A stretch of 64,000 bases of DNA from Sulfitobacter sp. W027 (GCF_025143985.1 NZ_CP083564.1:1923501-1987500); one strand, 5' to 3'; shown: positions 26,980 to 35,465, counted from the stretch's first letter. Made by a program: numbers and translations. The notes: generated by a model not told the origin, from the letters alone.

Positions 26980-27858
26980 ATGACAGACGTGAGCACGGCA
27001 AACTGGCTGGCCGTAGAGGTGCAAGAGACGCGCCTGCAGCTCTGGGCGATGCAGGGCAGCTCGGCCCTTGAGACCGCTACAGCAGAGGGCGACGCCGCGC
27101 AGCTGTCCTCTGTTGAGGCGCTTGACGCGATACTGAAAACCCTCACCGCTCCGTGGGATCTGCCGCGCCTACCGGCATTTGTGGCCGGGCTTCCTGCGGG
27201 TTGGGCCAATGCCGCCCCCCGCGCGGTCCCTTGCGATGCGATTGCCCAAGCGACAACATCGGTCGCAACAGGGAACTTCGACCTTCAGGTCATCCCCGCC
27301 CTGCGACAACAGACTCCAAGCGGGCTGCTGCAAGGGGCCGAAACCCGGATCGCGGGGTTTCTGAGCCTGAACAAAGACTGGGACGGGGTCATCTGCCTTC
27401 CGGGGGCGACTTCGGTCTGGGCGCAGGTCAGCGCGGGAGAAGTGGTGAGCTTTCAGACCTTCCTGACCGGAGAATTACTGGGTCATTTGGGCCAAGGCAC
27501 GCCCGCCGAGGGCACGGCGCTGGATGACACGTCCTTTGACGACGCGCTCAGCGACGGGTTGTCGCGGCCCGAGCGGCTGGCGGGACGGCTAGCCTCCATC
27601 CGGGCTGATCTGGCATTGGGCAACGTCCCGCCCCCCACTGCAGAGGCGCGGCTGGCCGGCACCCTGATCGGCGCGGAACTTGCGGCGGCGCGGGCCTATT
27701 GGCTGGGGCAGAAGCTGGCGGTAATCGGCACGGGCGGCGCTACGCCGCTTTATCTGCGGGCCTTGTCGCAACAGGGCGCGCGCGCGACCGAGGCTGACGG
27801 CAGCCGTATGACCCTGGCGGGGATTTGCGCGGTTCGGCGGGCGGTGAACGGGGCGTAA
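26980..27858 (+). CDS. 2-keto-3-deoxygalactonokinase-like protein, motifs altered
   Basis: The 292-aa protein resembles DgoK sugar-acid kinases: an N-terminal [49 protein letters not shown] and a C-terminal GTGGATPLY. The usual N-terminal phosphate loop DWGTS is replaced by EVQET (13-17), and the usual PGTHSKW is PGATSVW. No other galactonate genes are nearby. It may be a degenerate kinase or have a changed function. AAAGG precedes the chosen ATG. The open frame extends upstream without recognisable similarity. Confidence 0.72.
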   Translation: MTDVSTANWLAVEVQETRLQLWAMQGSSALETATAEGDAAQLSSVEALDAILKTLTAPWDLPRLPAFVAGLPAGWANAAPRAVPCDAIAQATTSVATGNFDLQVIPALRQQTPSGLLQGAETRIAGFLSLNKDWDGVICLPGATSVWAQVSAGEVVSFQTFLTGELLGHLGQGTPAEGTALDDTSFDDALSDGLSRPERLAGRLASIRADLALGNVPPPTAEARLAGTLIGAELAAARAYWLGQKLAVIGTGGATPLYLRALSQQGARATEADGSRMTLAGICAVRRAVNGA

Positions 27859-27870
27859 ACCCCTTGCCCG

Positions 27871-28341
27871 TCAGTCTTTCTTCGGCCCGTCGGTCTTTTT
27901 CTGCATGTCCAGATTGACGAGGTCTTCGAGCATATCCAGCAGGTCTTCCATCCGCTGCTTGCCAAAACGGGCCTCGAAATCGGAAAATAGCGCCGCGGCA
28001 TCGCCCGCGTGGTCTTGCAAAATCTGTTGGCCCTGATCGGTGATCGTGACGATGGACTTGCGCCCATCATCTGGATCACTGGCACGGCTCAGCAGCCCCT
28101 CTTCCTCCATCGCGCGCAACATGCGTGTCAGGCTCGGCAGCAGCAGACAGGCCTGCTGCGCCAATGCTGTTTGCTCCATTGGGCCGGATTCCTCAACGAC
28201 ACGCAGCACCCGGAACTTCTGTTCCGAGATGCCGCTTTCGTTCAGGATTTCCCGGATCGGCCCCATCACCCTTTCGCGCGCGCGCAACAGGGCAATCGGA
28301 AGGGAGCGGGCCGTGCGGCGCAGGGGGGGCATTGTGGCCAT
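27871..28341 (-). CDS. MarR-family regulator, HpaR-like
   Basis: The 156-aa regulator (or 153 aa from the ATG at 28332) starts near MPPLRRTARSLPIALLRARE and has the HpaR pattern ISEQKFRVLRVVEESGPMEQTALA, followed by LLPSLTRMLRAMEEEGLLSR. HpaR represses homoprotocatechuate degradation genes in enterobacteria. Here the gene diverges from a PLP aromatic amino acid decarboxylase, which may be its target. The ligand is unknown. Confidence 0.85.
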   Translation of the reverse strand: MATMPPLRRTARSLPIALLRARERVMGPIREILNESGISEQKFRVLRVVEESGPMEQTALAQQACLLLPSLTRMLRAMEEEGLLSRASDPDDGRKSIVTITDQGQQILQDHAGDAAALFSDFEARFGKQRMEDLLDMLEDLVNLDMQKKTDGPKKD

Positions 28342-28527
28342 TCTTGACGGTTTCCTGATCGCTACTTACCAAGTCAAAGACTGCCCAAAAGGGCGTGACG
28401 ATCACCATAACCGCTGCGACAACATTCTTGAAGAGGCCAAGCCGCGCGGAACAACAGTGAGACAATACAACAACATGGGGCAGGAAATGCGGATGACAAC
28501 CAGAATTAAAACCGACAGGAGCCGCGC

Positions 28528-29934
28528 ATGAACTGGGAAGATTTCCGAAAGTGGGGCCGCCGCGCCGCCGACTGGGCCGCCGATTACCACGCAGGTTTGC
28601 GCGACCGTCCGGTGCGTGCACAGGTGGCGCCCGGCGCGGTGCTCTCTGCCCTGCCCGATGCGCCGCCCGAGGGGGCCGAGGCGATGCAGTCGATTTTCGA
28701 CGATTTCGAACAAACCATCCTGCCCGGCATGACCCATTGGCAGCACCCCCGTTTTTTTGCCTATTTCCCGGCCAACGCGGCACCCGTTTCGGTGCTGGCG
28801 GAATATTTCGTCTCGGCCATCGCGGCACAGTGCATGCTCTGGCAGACCTCTCCGGCGGCGACCGAGCTGGAAACCCGCGTCTGCGACTGGATGCGCCAGG
28901 CGATCGGCCTGCCTGATGGGTTCACCGGGGTGATCCAAGACAGCGCCAGTTCCGCCACGCTCTGCGCGGTGCTGACCATGCGCGAACGGGCCTTGGACTG
29001 GCAGGGCAACAAAGCGGGCCTGTCAGGCCAGCCGCGCCTGCGGGTCTATTGCTCGGCAGAGGTGCATACGTCGGTCGACCGCGCCATCTGGATCGCAGGG
29101 CTAGGCGAAGAGAACCTTGTCCGCATTCCGACCCAAGGCCCGACCCGCGCGATGGACGCGGACGCGTTGCGCGCCGCCATCGCTGCCGACCGCGCGGCGG
29201 GGCATCTACCGGCGGGGATCATCGCCTGCACCGGCGGCACCAGCGCGGGCGCCAGCGATGACATCGCCGCCGTGATGGATGTGGCCGAGGCCGAAGGGCT
29301 CTACACCCATGTCGATGCCGCATGGGCCGGATCAGCGATGATCTGTCCAGAGTTCCGCGCCCTTTGGGCCGGGGTCGAACGCGCCGATTCCGTGGTAATG
29401 AACCCGCACAAATGGCTGGGCGCCCAGTTTGATTGCACCACGCATTTTCTGCGCAATCCTGACGATCTGGTCCGCACGCTGGCGATCCAGCCGGAGTACC
29501 TGAAGACCCACGGCGCGGATGGGATTGTGAACTATTCCGAATGGTCCGTGCCGCTGGGCCGCCGTTTCCGGGCACTGAAACTATGGTTCCTGATCCGTGC
29601 CCATGGGCTGGAAGGGCTGCGCGAGATGATCCGCAACCATGTGACATGGGCGCAGGACTTGGCCGCACGGCTGGAGGCGACGGAAGGGTTCGAGATCGTG
29701 ACCCCGCCAATGCTCTCCCTCTTCACCTTCCGCCATTTGGCGACCGCAGACCATGAGGCGCATAACCAAGACCTGCTCAATCGGATCAACGACGATGGGC
29801 GGATCTACCTGACCCAGACCCGCATCGACGGGGCATTGGTGATCCGCTTTCAAGCAGGCGCTTTCACCGCCACGGCCGAGGATGTAGCCGTGGCCTACGA
29901 TGTGATCACCGAACTGGCTGAAGCCAATGTTTAA
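28528..29934 (+). CDS. PLP-dependent aromatic-L-amino-acid decarboxylase family protein
   Basis: The 468-aa group II decarboxylase-fold protein starts MNWEDFRKWGRRAADWAADY. It has THWQHPRFFAYFPANAAP (substrate site of aromatic decarboxylases), ACTGGTSAGASDDIA, the HVDAAWAGSA aspartate region and the PLP lysine in VVMNPHKWLGAQFD. Likely substrates are tryptophan, tyrosine, phenylalanine or DOPA. Some relatives are aldehyde synthases, so decarboxylation is likely but not certain. Its stop overlaps the converging gene by 4 nt. Confidence 0.87.
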   Translation: MNWEDFRKWGRRAADWAADYHAGLRDRPVRAQVAPGAVLSALPDAPPEGAEAMQSIFDDFEQTILPGMTHWQHPRFFAYFPANAAPVSVLAEYFVSAIAAQCMLWQTSPAATELETRVCDWMRQAIGLPDGFTGVIQDSASSATLCAVLTMRERALDWQGNKAGLSGQPRLRVYCSAEVHTSVDRAIWIAGLGEENLVRIPTQGPTRAMDADALRAAIAADRAAGHLPAGIIACTGGTSAGASDDIAAVMDVAEAEGLYTHVDAAWAGSAMICPEFRALWAGVERADSVVMNPHKWLGAQFDCTTHFLRNPDDLVRTLAIQPEYLKTHGADGIVNYSEWSVPLGRRFRALKLWFLIRAHGLEGLREMIRNHVTWAQDLAARLEATEGFEIVTPPMLSLFTFRHLATADHEAHNQDLLNRINDDGRIYLTQTRIDGALVIRFQAGAFTATAEDVAVAYDVITELAEANV

Positions 29935-30806
29935 GGCGCGATCAGGGTGACGCCCGGCATGGCGCGGATGACTTCTACATCCGCGTCATAAAGTGCCGTC
30001 ATCCGCTCGACCAATTCCTCGGTCCAACCGGGCATATCGAGCTCTTCCTCGATCTCTTCTTCCAGCGCGTATTTGTCGAGAAACGCTGTAATCACCCGCC
30101 GTTTCTGCGCCTCGGACATCTCGGGATGGGTGTCGAGATAGCTGCGGAACCGCCGCATCCCCTCTTCGGACATGATCGCATGCAGCAGATCAAAGCCGCC
30201 CTTGATCTTGGTCTCCGGCTCCAATCCGGCCATCTCACGGATGATCTGCGCCCAGATCAGCGGGAGATCTTCGTTACACCAGACGGTGATCGGGATCCCC
30301 GGCGCCGCCTCACGCAATTGGGAAATCGTCTCGGACCAGCGCAGGTCTTCCGGCCCTCGCTCTCCCCAGAACGCAGCCGAGGTCTTATCTGCCGCTTTCT
30401 CGTAAAGCACTGGCACCAGCGATGCGGGGTTTCGGATCGCCATGAAGATGCGAATCTCATCGTCTGGGAAAAGCTGCGCCATGCGCAACATCCGAACGGC
30501 GGCGGCGGGGTAGAGCACCCCCTCTTGCAGGGCCGTGGCAGGCGAGCGGAAGAAATTCGCGTCCGACAGGATCACCCGCTTGGCTGTCCCCTCGTCGAGA
30601 ATCGCATCCAACAAAACATCGCGCGCCACCTCTGACGGCTCGGCCTTATGCATTGCATTAAGCGTGTCGCGAAACAGGTTGCGATAGGTGCTGGGCCCGG
30701 GCACCTTGACGCCCGTCTTGGCAAAATCGTCCTGATTGCGCAGCAGGCATTTCAGCAGCCGCTCGTCTTCTGTGAAATGGACACCTGTGTGCAAAACGAG
30801 CTGCAT
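29931..30806 (-). CDS. conserved hypothetical protein, sulfotransferase-like
   Basis: The 291-aa protein is not confidently recognised. It begins MQLVLHTGVHFTEDERLLKCL, similar to the first strand and loop of Roseobacter proteins related to sulfotransferases, although a classical PAPS 5'-phosphosulfate loop is not evident. EIRIFMAIRNPASLVPVLYE resembles the second PAPS-contact (RNP) segment of that fold. The C-terminal third is acidic and helical. It lies just before tRNA-Thr and is the last core gene before the island. Confidence 0.65.
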   Translation of the reverse strand: MQLVLHTGVHFTEDERLLKCLLRNQDDFAKTGVKVPGPSTYRNLFRDTLNAMHKAEPSEVARDVLLDAILDEGTAKRVILSDANFFRSPATALQEGVLYPAAAVRMLRMAQLFPDDEIRIFMAIRNPASLVPVLYEKAADKTSAAFWGERGPEDLRWSETISQLREAAPGIPITVWCNEDLPLIWAQIIREMAGLEPETKIKGGFDLLHAIMSEEGMRRFRSYLDTHPEMSEAQKRRVITAFLDKYALEEEIEEELDMPGWTEELVERMTALYDADVEVIRAMPGVTLIAP

Positions 30807-30933
30807 AATACTCCGCTCAACCGCTGAAACCTTGGCGTTGAATAGCCCGTCGCGCGGCCCGTGTAAAATCCGAAAGAAACTCGCATTTCCCCTCTTGCAC
30901 CCCCCGCGTCCTTTCTCTAAATGAGCCCTCAGT

Positions 30934-31009
30934 GCCCCTATAGCTCAGCTGGTAGAGCAACTGATTTGTAATCAGTAGGTCCGCGGTTCGAGTCCGTGTG
31001 GGGGCACCA
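30934..31009 (+). tRNA. tRNA-Thr(TGT)
   Basis: The 76-nt cloverleaf has acceptor GCCCCTA/TGGGGGC, a D-arm, anticodon stem ACTGA/TCAGT with loop TTTGTAA (anticodon TGT at 30967-30969), a T-arm with GGTTCGAGTCC, and encoded CCA. Its 3' end is the attachment site of the element to the right and remains intact. Confidence 0.97.
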
Positions 31010-31011
31010 CT
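30994..31011. repeat. attL, 3' end of tRNA-Thr
   Basis: The 18 bases CCGTGTGGGGGCACCACT recur exactly at 49175-49192, next to the integrase gene. They cover the end of the T-arm, the acceptor 3' strand, CCA and two more bases. Confidence 0.92.
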
Positions 31012-31065
31012 ATTGCATTGCAACTAATTGAAATAGATAGGCTTTTCGAAGCCCGATCAAATTAC

Positions 31066-31086
31066 ATCCACCCTACAATCCACCCC
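31066..31086. repeat. candidate integrase arm-type sites, left end
   Basis: ATCCACCC occurs at 31066-31073 and ATCCACCCC at 31078-31086, 57-75 bp inside the left end. The longer form, as CAATCCACCCC, recurs inside the right end at 49047-49057. Short repeats inside both ends are typical of integrase arm sites. This is inference. Confidence 0.5.
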
Positions 31087-31155
31087 ACTGTGTGCGATTA
31101 GGTTTAATTTCAATCACAATTTGTTGGGGCTGTAGTCTGGTAATCCCACAGCGCA

Positions 31156-31305
31156 TCAGTGGGTCAGCACGAACCAGAAGCCAAACGACCATAGCGCTAA
31201 CAAAGCCAGAATAAACGCCAAGCGCTCTCGCACCTGCCCGCTGTCCGCCCTGCGCTCCCGGACTTTCCGTTTCTTGGTCATTTTGTTCTGCTCTTCAGAT
31301 GCCAT
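31156..31305 (-). CDS. small single-TM protein, pair A
   Basis: The 49-aa protein from the ATG at 31305 (41 aa from 31281, 62 aa from an upstream start at 31344) has a charged N-half and one hydrophobic helix, ERLAFILALLALWSFGFWFV, near the C-terminus. It resembles the micro-gene product at 31949-32071 (ERIAFAAAVGMLWLLGLAVA; 9 identities in 23). The 31305 start gives a matching acidic MASEE/MADDD opening, but no clear ribosome site precedes it. Function unknown. Confidence 0.55.
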   Translation of the reverse strand: MASEEQNKMTKKRKVRERRADSGQVRERLAFILALLALWSFGFWFVLTH

Positions 31306-31372
31306 AGGCTCAAGGTAGAGGTGACAAGCAAAGCGACAAGTCACCCATGTCGAAAATTGGGAGCTGCCTCTT

Positions 31373-31519
31373 CTAACTTTCGAGCATGTAGGTGATCAGC
31401 TCATATGCTGCTGCAATCCAAAGCGCTACTATGATCGAAGCTCCAATTAAATATGCTAGCTTCCACCGCTGGATGAGCCGCGCCAAAATGTTTTGATTGT
31501 TGTGATCGTTAGACGACAA
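31373..31519 (-). CDS. small single-TM protein, pair B (TTG start)
   Basis: The 48-aa protein starts MSSNDHNNQNI from a TTG preceded by GGGGGTGGG. It has one membrane helix, followed by ALWIAAAYELITYMLES. It aligns without gaps over all 48 residues with the product at 32150-32296 (14 identities, including MSS, RW, VxLW, YE, Y and the final S). That conserved length and spacing support both as real genes. Function unknown. Confidence 0.6.
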   Translation of the reverse strand: MSSNDHNNQNILARLIQRWKLAYLIGASIIVALWIAAAYELITYMLES

Positions 31520-31679
31520 TTGCCCACCCCCGCAAAATATTCATCGCAGAAGTATCAAGTTCAGAGCACCGCTCAACCACGCTTGGCGCTAGTTTAACAA
31601 TTATCAAGAGTGCCGACTTTGTGTCGGAGTTTGAGGCGTCTGTACCCCAGCCCTTAGCTTTTCGTAATATAAAATATTG

Positions 31680-31811
31680 CTAGTTTGGCTTGAGAGACTT
31701 GAGCTGGTGCAAACGGAGATAATAATCTCGTGCTTCGTCAATAAACCCATACATCTCTACGTACTTAATCAAAGCAGCCTCTAACAGCTTGATGCGCTCA
31801 GAGTCAGTCAT
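31680..31811 (-). CDS. small soluble protein, 43 aa
   Basis: The 43-aa protein MTDSERIKLLEAALIKYVEM... is soluble and helical, with no membrane segment. A near-perfect GGGAGG ribosome site lies 8 nt before the ATG, the best in this group. It sits between the small membrane-protein genes on the same strand. Function unknown. Confidence 0.65.
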   Translation of the reverse strand: MTDSERIKLLEAALIKYVEMYGFIDEARDYYLRLHQLKSLKPN

Positions 31812-31948
31812 TCAGGTTGCCTCCCTTTGTTGCTCACGCAATGTGATCAATGACATGCGGTATCGGTCTTGCCATGCATTTTTCTGTTCGAGTTAGCAAA
31901 GCTATGCTGAGAAAGGAATCGCGGCAAACCCAGAGAAGATGCCAAAAG

Positions 31949-32071
31949 TCAGATGTAGAGGGCTACGGCGAGACCAAGTAACCACAGCATGCCAACAGCC
32001 GCCGCGAACGCAATGCGCTCAAGCGTCCATCGACGTGTTTGCCGCTTCGTTTTCTCGTCATCATCAGCCAT
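31949..32071 (-). CDS. small single-TM protein, pair A
   Basis: The 40-aa protein has a charged N-terminus (MADDDEKTKRQTRRW) and one membrane helix ending LLGLAVALYI. It is paralogous to the 31156-31305 product over the helix. No strong ribosome site is seen. Function unknown. Confidence 0.55.
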   Translation of the reverse strand: MADDDEKTKRQTRRWTLERIAFAAAVGMLWLLGLAVALYI

Positions 32072-32149
32072 GACGAGAAAGTGGGCTGATCCAATGCGAT
32101 GGCAAGCAAGCTGACTAAAAAAATTTGGCTAACTCACTTTGGGACGGCG

Positions 32150-32296
32150 CTAGCTGCCCACTACGTAACCGACCACCTCATAGACGGCATAGCCCCAGAG
32201 AACGACTAAGGTTGCGATGGCCAACCAGTATGACCTCCGCCAGCGACGAGCTCTATGGATGAAGCGAATTTCATCCTCGTTATTTTTAGAAGACAT
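32150..32296 (-). CDS. small single-TM protein, pair B
   Basis: The 48-aa protein starts MSSKNNEDEIRFIHRARRWR, with one membrane helix followed by VLWGYAVYEVVGYVVGS. It is a gapless paralogue of the 31373-31519 product. The open frame on the other strand at 32255-32509 is not supported. The 136 bases to the right hold no recognised gene. Confidence 0.6.
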   Translation of the reverse strand: MSSKNNEDEIRFIHRARRWRRSYWLAIATLVVLWGYAVYEVVGYVVGS

Positions 32297-32432
32297 CCGA
32301 CTTTAACGTACTTTCATTTTATGGGTACGGTTCGGGCCGCTTTCGCTAGCCTTCTACCAGATATCGGAAGGGGCGCTATAATCTATATTAACTCGAAACC
32401 ACTAAATCTCGGAAATGTTGAGACAGAACGGT

Positions 32433-32939
32433 TTAGTTTTGCCCCGCCCTTGAACACGCCACTACCAGCGGCGGGTCATCGGGGAACGAACGCAAGTCAA
32501 ACCACTTGAACCGCGTCCCGTCTGAATTGCGCTGGTCACCCATTACAATTTGCGGAGCGTTCACCCTGTTGCGGATGAGCGCCGCACGGAAGGCCCGTAG
32601 GTCGATTAACCACCATGCCTCTAAGCCCGTCTGGTCGGCGTTAGAATGGCCATAAAACATCCAATCACCGTTACCGTTCACAATTTTGGAAAGCTCGGTC
32701 TGCGCGCCAGATGCCACTGCTGAGCGTATGGTGAACTGGTAGGGATAGCGCTGCGCGTAGCCGGGACGCCTTACCCGTGCCGCAACCCGCATGTCGCGGG
32801 CATCCAGCATCATGAGGTCGGTGGCTTGAATGTGGTCGAATGGGTCGGCAGCGGTTTCCAAAAGATAACCGCCGATGAGTTGCTTAATCTCAGGCAAGAA
32901 CCTGTCGGACCAGTTTCGGTTGTTGGTGTAGAAGTTCAT
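32433..32939 (-). CDS. hypothetical protein, possible PD-(D/E)XK-like fold
   Basis: The 168-aa protein starts at the ATG at 32939 (MNFYTNNRNWSDRFLPEIKQ). A pattern of ATDLMMLDARDMRVAARVRR followed by QFTIRS and GDWMFYGHSN resembles the core of restriction-endonuclease-fold phage proteins (D, then beta strands with charged residues), but the match is weak. It is the last gene of a four-gene leftward operon. Function not assigned. Confidence 0.7.
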   Translation of the reverse strand: MNFYTNNRNWSDRFLPEIKQLIGGYLLETAADPFDHIQATDLMMLDARDMRVAARVRRPGYAQRYPYQFTIRSAVASGAQTELSKIVNGNGDWMFYGHSNADQTGLEAWWLIDLRAFRAALIRNRVNAPQIVMGDQRNSDGTRFKWFDLRSFPDDPPLVVACSRAGQN

Positions 32940-33009
32940 TTGCTGACAGTCTCCAATGCGGCCCCCACCGCGTTGCCCACGCCCCGGCAGAGGGGCGCAG
33001 GCGGGTTCG

Positions 33010-33522
33010 TTAGACCTTGGCCCGCAGGTATTCAATCACGGCCCTCTGCGCGCGCGGATACTGCTCGCACAGCAGTTCTCCGGCGCAGTCCTCAACACAC
33101 CATTCCAGCATGGCGGCTGCGTCTTCATCTGATTGAGGCTCAAAGCAGGAAATGCGTTCAGCAAGCCATTCAATGGTTTGATCAAGCTCACCCATTTCGG
33201 CAGGCTCCTCCTCCGGTTCAGAGGGCGTCGAATTGATCAGCGCTTCCCGCTTGCGGCGCTCGGCCTTCCATTGATTGAGCAGCCGAACGGCACCGGTCCG
33301 TAGGCTGGCAGCTTGGCTTGGCAGGTCCCCTCTCAGTTCAACCAGTTCAAGGGTGCTGATTAGGTCACCAATCATGTTCCCCGCCAGCTTGACTGTATGC
33401 GCTGTTGCCTCTCCGTCTCCCGGCTGTTCTGGCGCATCTCCTTCGAGAGAGCGAACACACACGCGCAGAATGCTGCTGAGATCATATGCATTGGAGATTG
33501 CGGCTGCGAGGTTCATGTTCAT
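33010..33522 (-). CDS. hypothetical protein, island cargo
   Basis: The 170-aa acidic, helical protein starts MNMNLAAAISNAYDLSSILR. It has a Glu-rich linker near residue 105 and a C-terminal LRAKV. It overlaps the upstream gene by 4 nt (ATGA), so it is co-translated. No domain was recognised. Confidence 0.7.
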   Translation of the reverse strand: MNMNLAAAISNAYDLSSILRVCVRSLEGDAPEQPGDGEATAHTVKLAGNMIGDLISTLELVELRGDLPSQAASLRTGAVRLLNQWKAERRKREALINSTPSEPEEEPAEMGELDQTIEWLAERISCFEPQSDEDAAAMLEWCVEDCAGELLCEQYPRAQRAVIEYLRAKV

Positions 33523-33938
33523 TGGTTCGCCTCCAGTTGCGCCTTCCGTGCGTTAGGGGTGGCATCCACCAGACTGGACAAGTCAGCGGCCAAGCGCTCG
33601 CTCTTGCTGATCACCTCTTGTGCCAAGGCATGAGCGGCGTTCGAAGCGGGCGAGGATTTGCTTTCAGCTTCACTGATCAGCAGGTCCAGCCCTTGCAGCA
33701 GGCCATGCAGGAAGATTGCGTCGAATTCGACATCGGCCAGCAAGGGCGCTTTTGGCTTACGATGGGTCGGACCGTCCCCGAGAAGCGCCCAGTCGAGCGT
33801 TAGGTGATGCTTGTCGCAGTAATCCATGATTTCTCGGCTTGGTGCGCCATCTGCGCTTAGGATCATTGAAGGCGCGGTATCCCCTGCACTCTCTGCGAAT
33901 TGGTTGAGCCGGAAGCGGATTGTTTCTAGGTCGTTCAT
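33519..33938 (-). CDS. hypothetical protein, phage-repressor-like N-half
   Basis: The 139-aa protein starts at 33938, preceded by a perfect AAGGAG. The segment SREIMDYCDKHHLTLDWALL followed by GDGP resembles the linker after the HTH of phage-type regulators (LDWLLLGDGP), but a complete HTH is not clear. The C-half is helical. An upstream start at 34022 is not favoured. Function unknown. Confidence 0.7.
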   Translation of the reverse strand: MNDLETIRFRLNQFAESAGDTAPSMILSADGAPSREIMDYCDKHHLTLDWALLGDGPTHRKPKAPLLADVEFDAIFLHGLLQGLDLLISEAESKSSPASNAAHALAQEVISKSERLAADLSSLVDATPNARKAQLEANQ

Positions 33939-33993
33939 GGTAGTCTCCTTTGGTTTAAGCTGACGAGGCATCAGCCCCGCCATGCGCTCGGGA

Positions 33994-34599
33994 TCAAGCG
34001 CGGTATTCGTGGACAACCCCATCGACGACGATGCGGAAGATGGTCGCCAGATTCACAGAGCGGGGCGCTCGGGCCTTTGCGTCCCAGACAGGCAGCAGAT
34101 GAGGGTGGCGAGCTTTGCGCGTTCCTACGGCCCGTTTTCCGGCCTCTGTGGCGGCATCACCCTTCACATGACGCTGCAAGGTAGCAGGCTGCACCTGCAT
34201 GGTGCGCTCGCTGCCGTCGGCCTTCGTAAACGTGACAGCGCAGAAACGGCCACCGGCAGAGGCGATCAGGTCGCGCTTGGCGGCATAGTCTTGGGCTGCG
34301 GCGTCGTGCTCCTGTGCCGCTCTCAGTGCGGCGCGCAGGACACCGATGCGGGCATAGTCGGGCTGCTCCCAATGGGTCTTGCTTTCGAGGATCGCGATTT
34401 TGCCTTGGATGCGGGTCACTTCAGGGGATGCCAGCGCCTGCTTTGCCTCCCGCACTTCCATCGCCCGTTCATGCTTAGCATTGGCCCATGCGGCTTTCAG
34501 GGCGCGGCGCATGATGGCCCGGAAGCCGTGGAGAGCCACGTTGGCTTTGCGAACGATTTCCCAAGCTGCGGTCATGATAGCTTTGCGATTGTAAGTCAT
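33994..34599 (-). CDS. hypothetical protein with WYL_2/Sm-like C-terminal domain
   Basis: The 201-aa protein starts MTYNRKAIMTAAWEIVRK at 34599 with AAAGGGA upstream. The N-half is basic and helical. The C-half (AVTFTKADGSERTMQVQ, then LPVWDAKARAPRSVNLATIF) matches the pattern of the Sm-like SH3 domain once called DUF2693, which is frequent in phages. It is first in the left-arm operon and diverges from an HTH gene. Confidence 0.65.
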   Translation of the reverse strand: MTYNRKAIMTAAWEIVRKANVALHGFRAIMRRALKAAWANAKHERAMEVREAKQALASPEVTRIQGKIAILESKTHWEQPDYARIGVLRAALRAAQEHDAAAQDYAAKRDLIASAGGRFCAVTFTKADGSERTMQVQPATLQRHVKGDAATEAGKRAVGTRKARHPHLLPVWDAKARAPRSVNLATIFRIVVDGVVHEYRA

Positions 34600-34625
34600 T
34601 TGCCGTCCCTTTCTTGCATCAGTAG

Positions 34626-34682
34626 CGTCGTATCGATACACTGTATATATGAACCCATACCGCGTAGTCAATACGTCGTATC
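34626..34682. promoter_or_regulatory. candidate operator of the island HTH protein
   Basis: The gap between divergent genes holds two direct copies of CGTCGTATC (34626-34634, 34674-34682) and a perfect palindrome GTATCGATAC (34630-34639). They flank AT-rich promoter-like DNA. This is probably where the adjacent HTH protein binds. Confidence 0.55.
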
Positions 34683-34703
34683 TATAAAAAGGACATGGTA
34701 GCT

Positions 34704-34940
34704 ATGAATAGCAATCAGGCACGGATGGCGCGCGCATTGGTAAAGCTCGGTGTGCGCGAAATTGCATCATCCGCAGGTGTAACTCCGAACACAATTTCCA
34801 GAATTGAGAACGGCTCTGATGCAAAGCAGTCAACCATCAACGCTGTTCGGGCGGTTTATGAAAATATGGGCGTCAAATTCTTGGCTGCCGGTGACGTGAC
34901 AACCTCGGCGTCAATTTGCATGGAGGAGCAATTAAAATGA
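34704..34940 (+). CDS. XRE-type HTH regulator, small
   Basis: This is a 78-aa (or 81-aa from 34695) DNA-binding protein. ARALVKLGVREIASSAGVTP with TISRIENG is a classical XRE/Cro helix-turn-helix, followed by AVRAVYENMGVKFL. It diverges from the left-arm operon and overlaps the next gene (ATGA). It is likely the regulator of the element's cargo or lysogeny-type switch. Confidence 0.8.
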   Translation: MNSNQARMARALVKLGVREIASSAGVTPNTISRIENGSDAKQSTINAVRAVYENMGVKFLAAGDVTTSASICMEEQLK

Positions 34941-35176
34941 ACACCGAACCGGATGACAGAATACAAGAAGTAAGGCGGCTTGAGCGGGAACGCGAATGGA
35001 TTCCCATAATACTTGCACTAGGGGCAGCTGCTGTCGGCTACTGGCGCAATGAAGGGTTCCAGCCGCCTACGGCTATGGATGCAATTATTGTTGCTGGCTT
35101 GTTCGGCGTCCTGTGGAGCGCCCTCGACATCAGAGTTATGTTAGCGCGCCACCATTGGGCCACTCTACGGAATTAG
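34937..35176 (+). CDS. small two-TM protein
   Basis: The 79-aa protein starts MNTEPDDRIQEVRRLERER and then has two hydrophobic segments (IPIILALGAAAVGYW and AIIVAGLFGVLWSAL). It is translationally coupled to the HTH gene, with GGAGGAG upstream. Function unknown. The next 289 bases (35177-35465) hold no convincing gene. Confidence 0.7.
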   Translation: MNTEPDDRIQEVRRLEREREWIPIILALGAAAVGYWRNEGFQPPTAMDAIIVAGLFGVLWSALDIRVMLARHHWATLRN

Positions 35177-35465
35177 CTTCTGAACAAAGTGGGTGGCGAT
35201 GCAGCCACAAAGAAGCCTCGTAACTCGTCTGTAAGGCTTCTCCCCCCGTTACTCGCCGGGTTGAGTACGACAACACCGGAGGAATGTAACACAACATCGG
35301 AAGCGGGGTATCTCCAATGTTGCGATACTTTTCTGCGGTGTTTCCGTAACCAAATTTTAGAAAAGCGTTGCACTGTTAGGCGCGCAGTAACGGTCGGTTC
35401 ACCCTTGGGTTGCTTGTGGTCGCCTAAATACAGACTACATAATACTTACTTCGTGGGAGGGTGAT

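Noticed and set aside
32255..32509. 84-codon + strand open frame
   Set aside because: Overlaps the micro-gene at 32150-32296 and the end of 32433-32939 on the other strand; no ribosome site, no domain.
35173..35464. Open frames on both strands in 35173-35464
   Set aside because: Mutually overlapping, no ribosome sites, odd composition; treated as non-coding. A regulatory RNA cannot be excluded.
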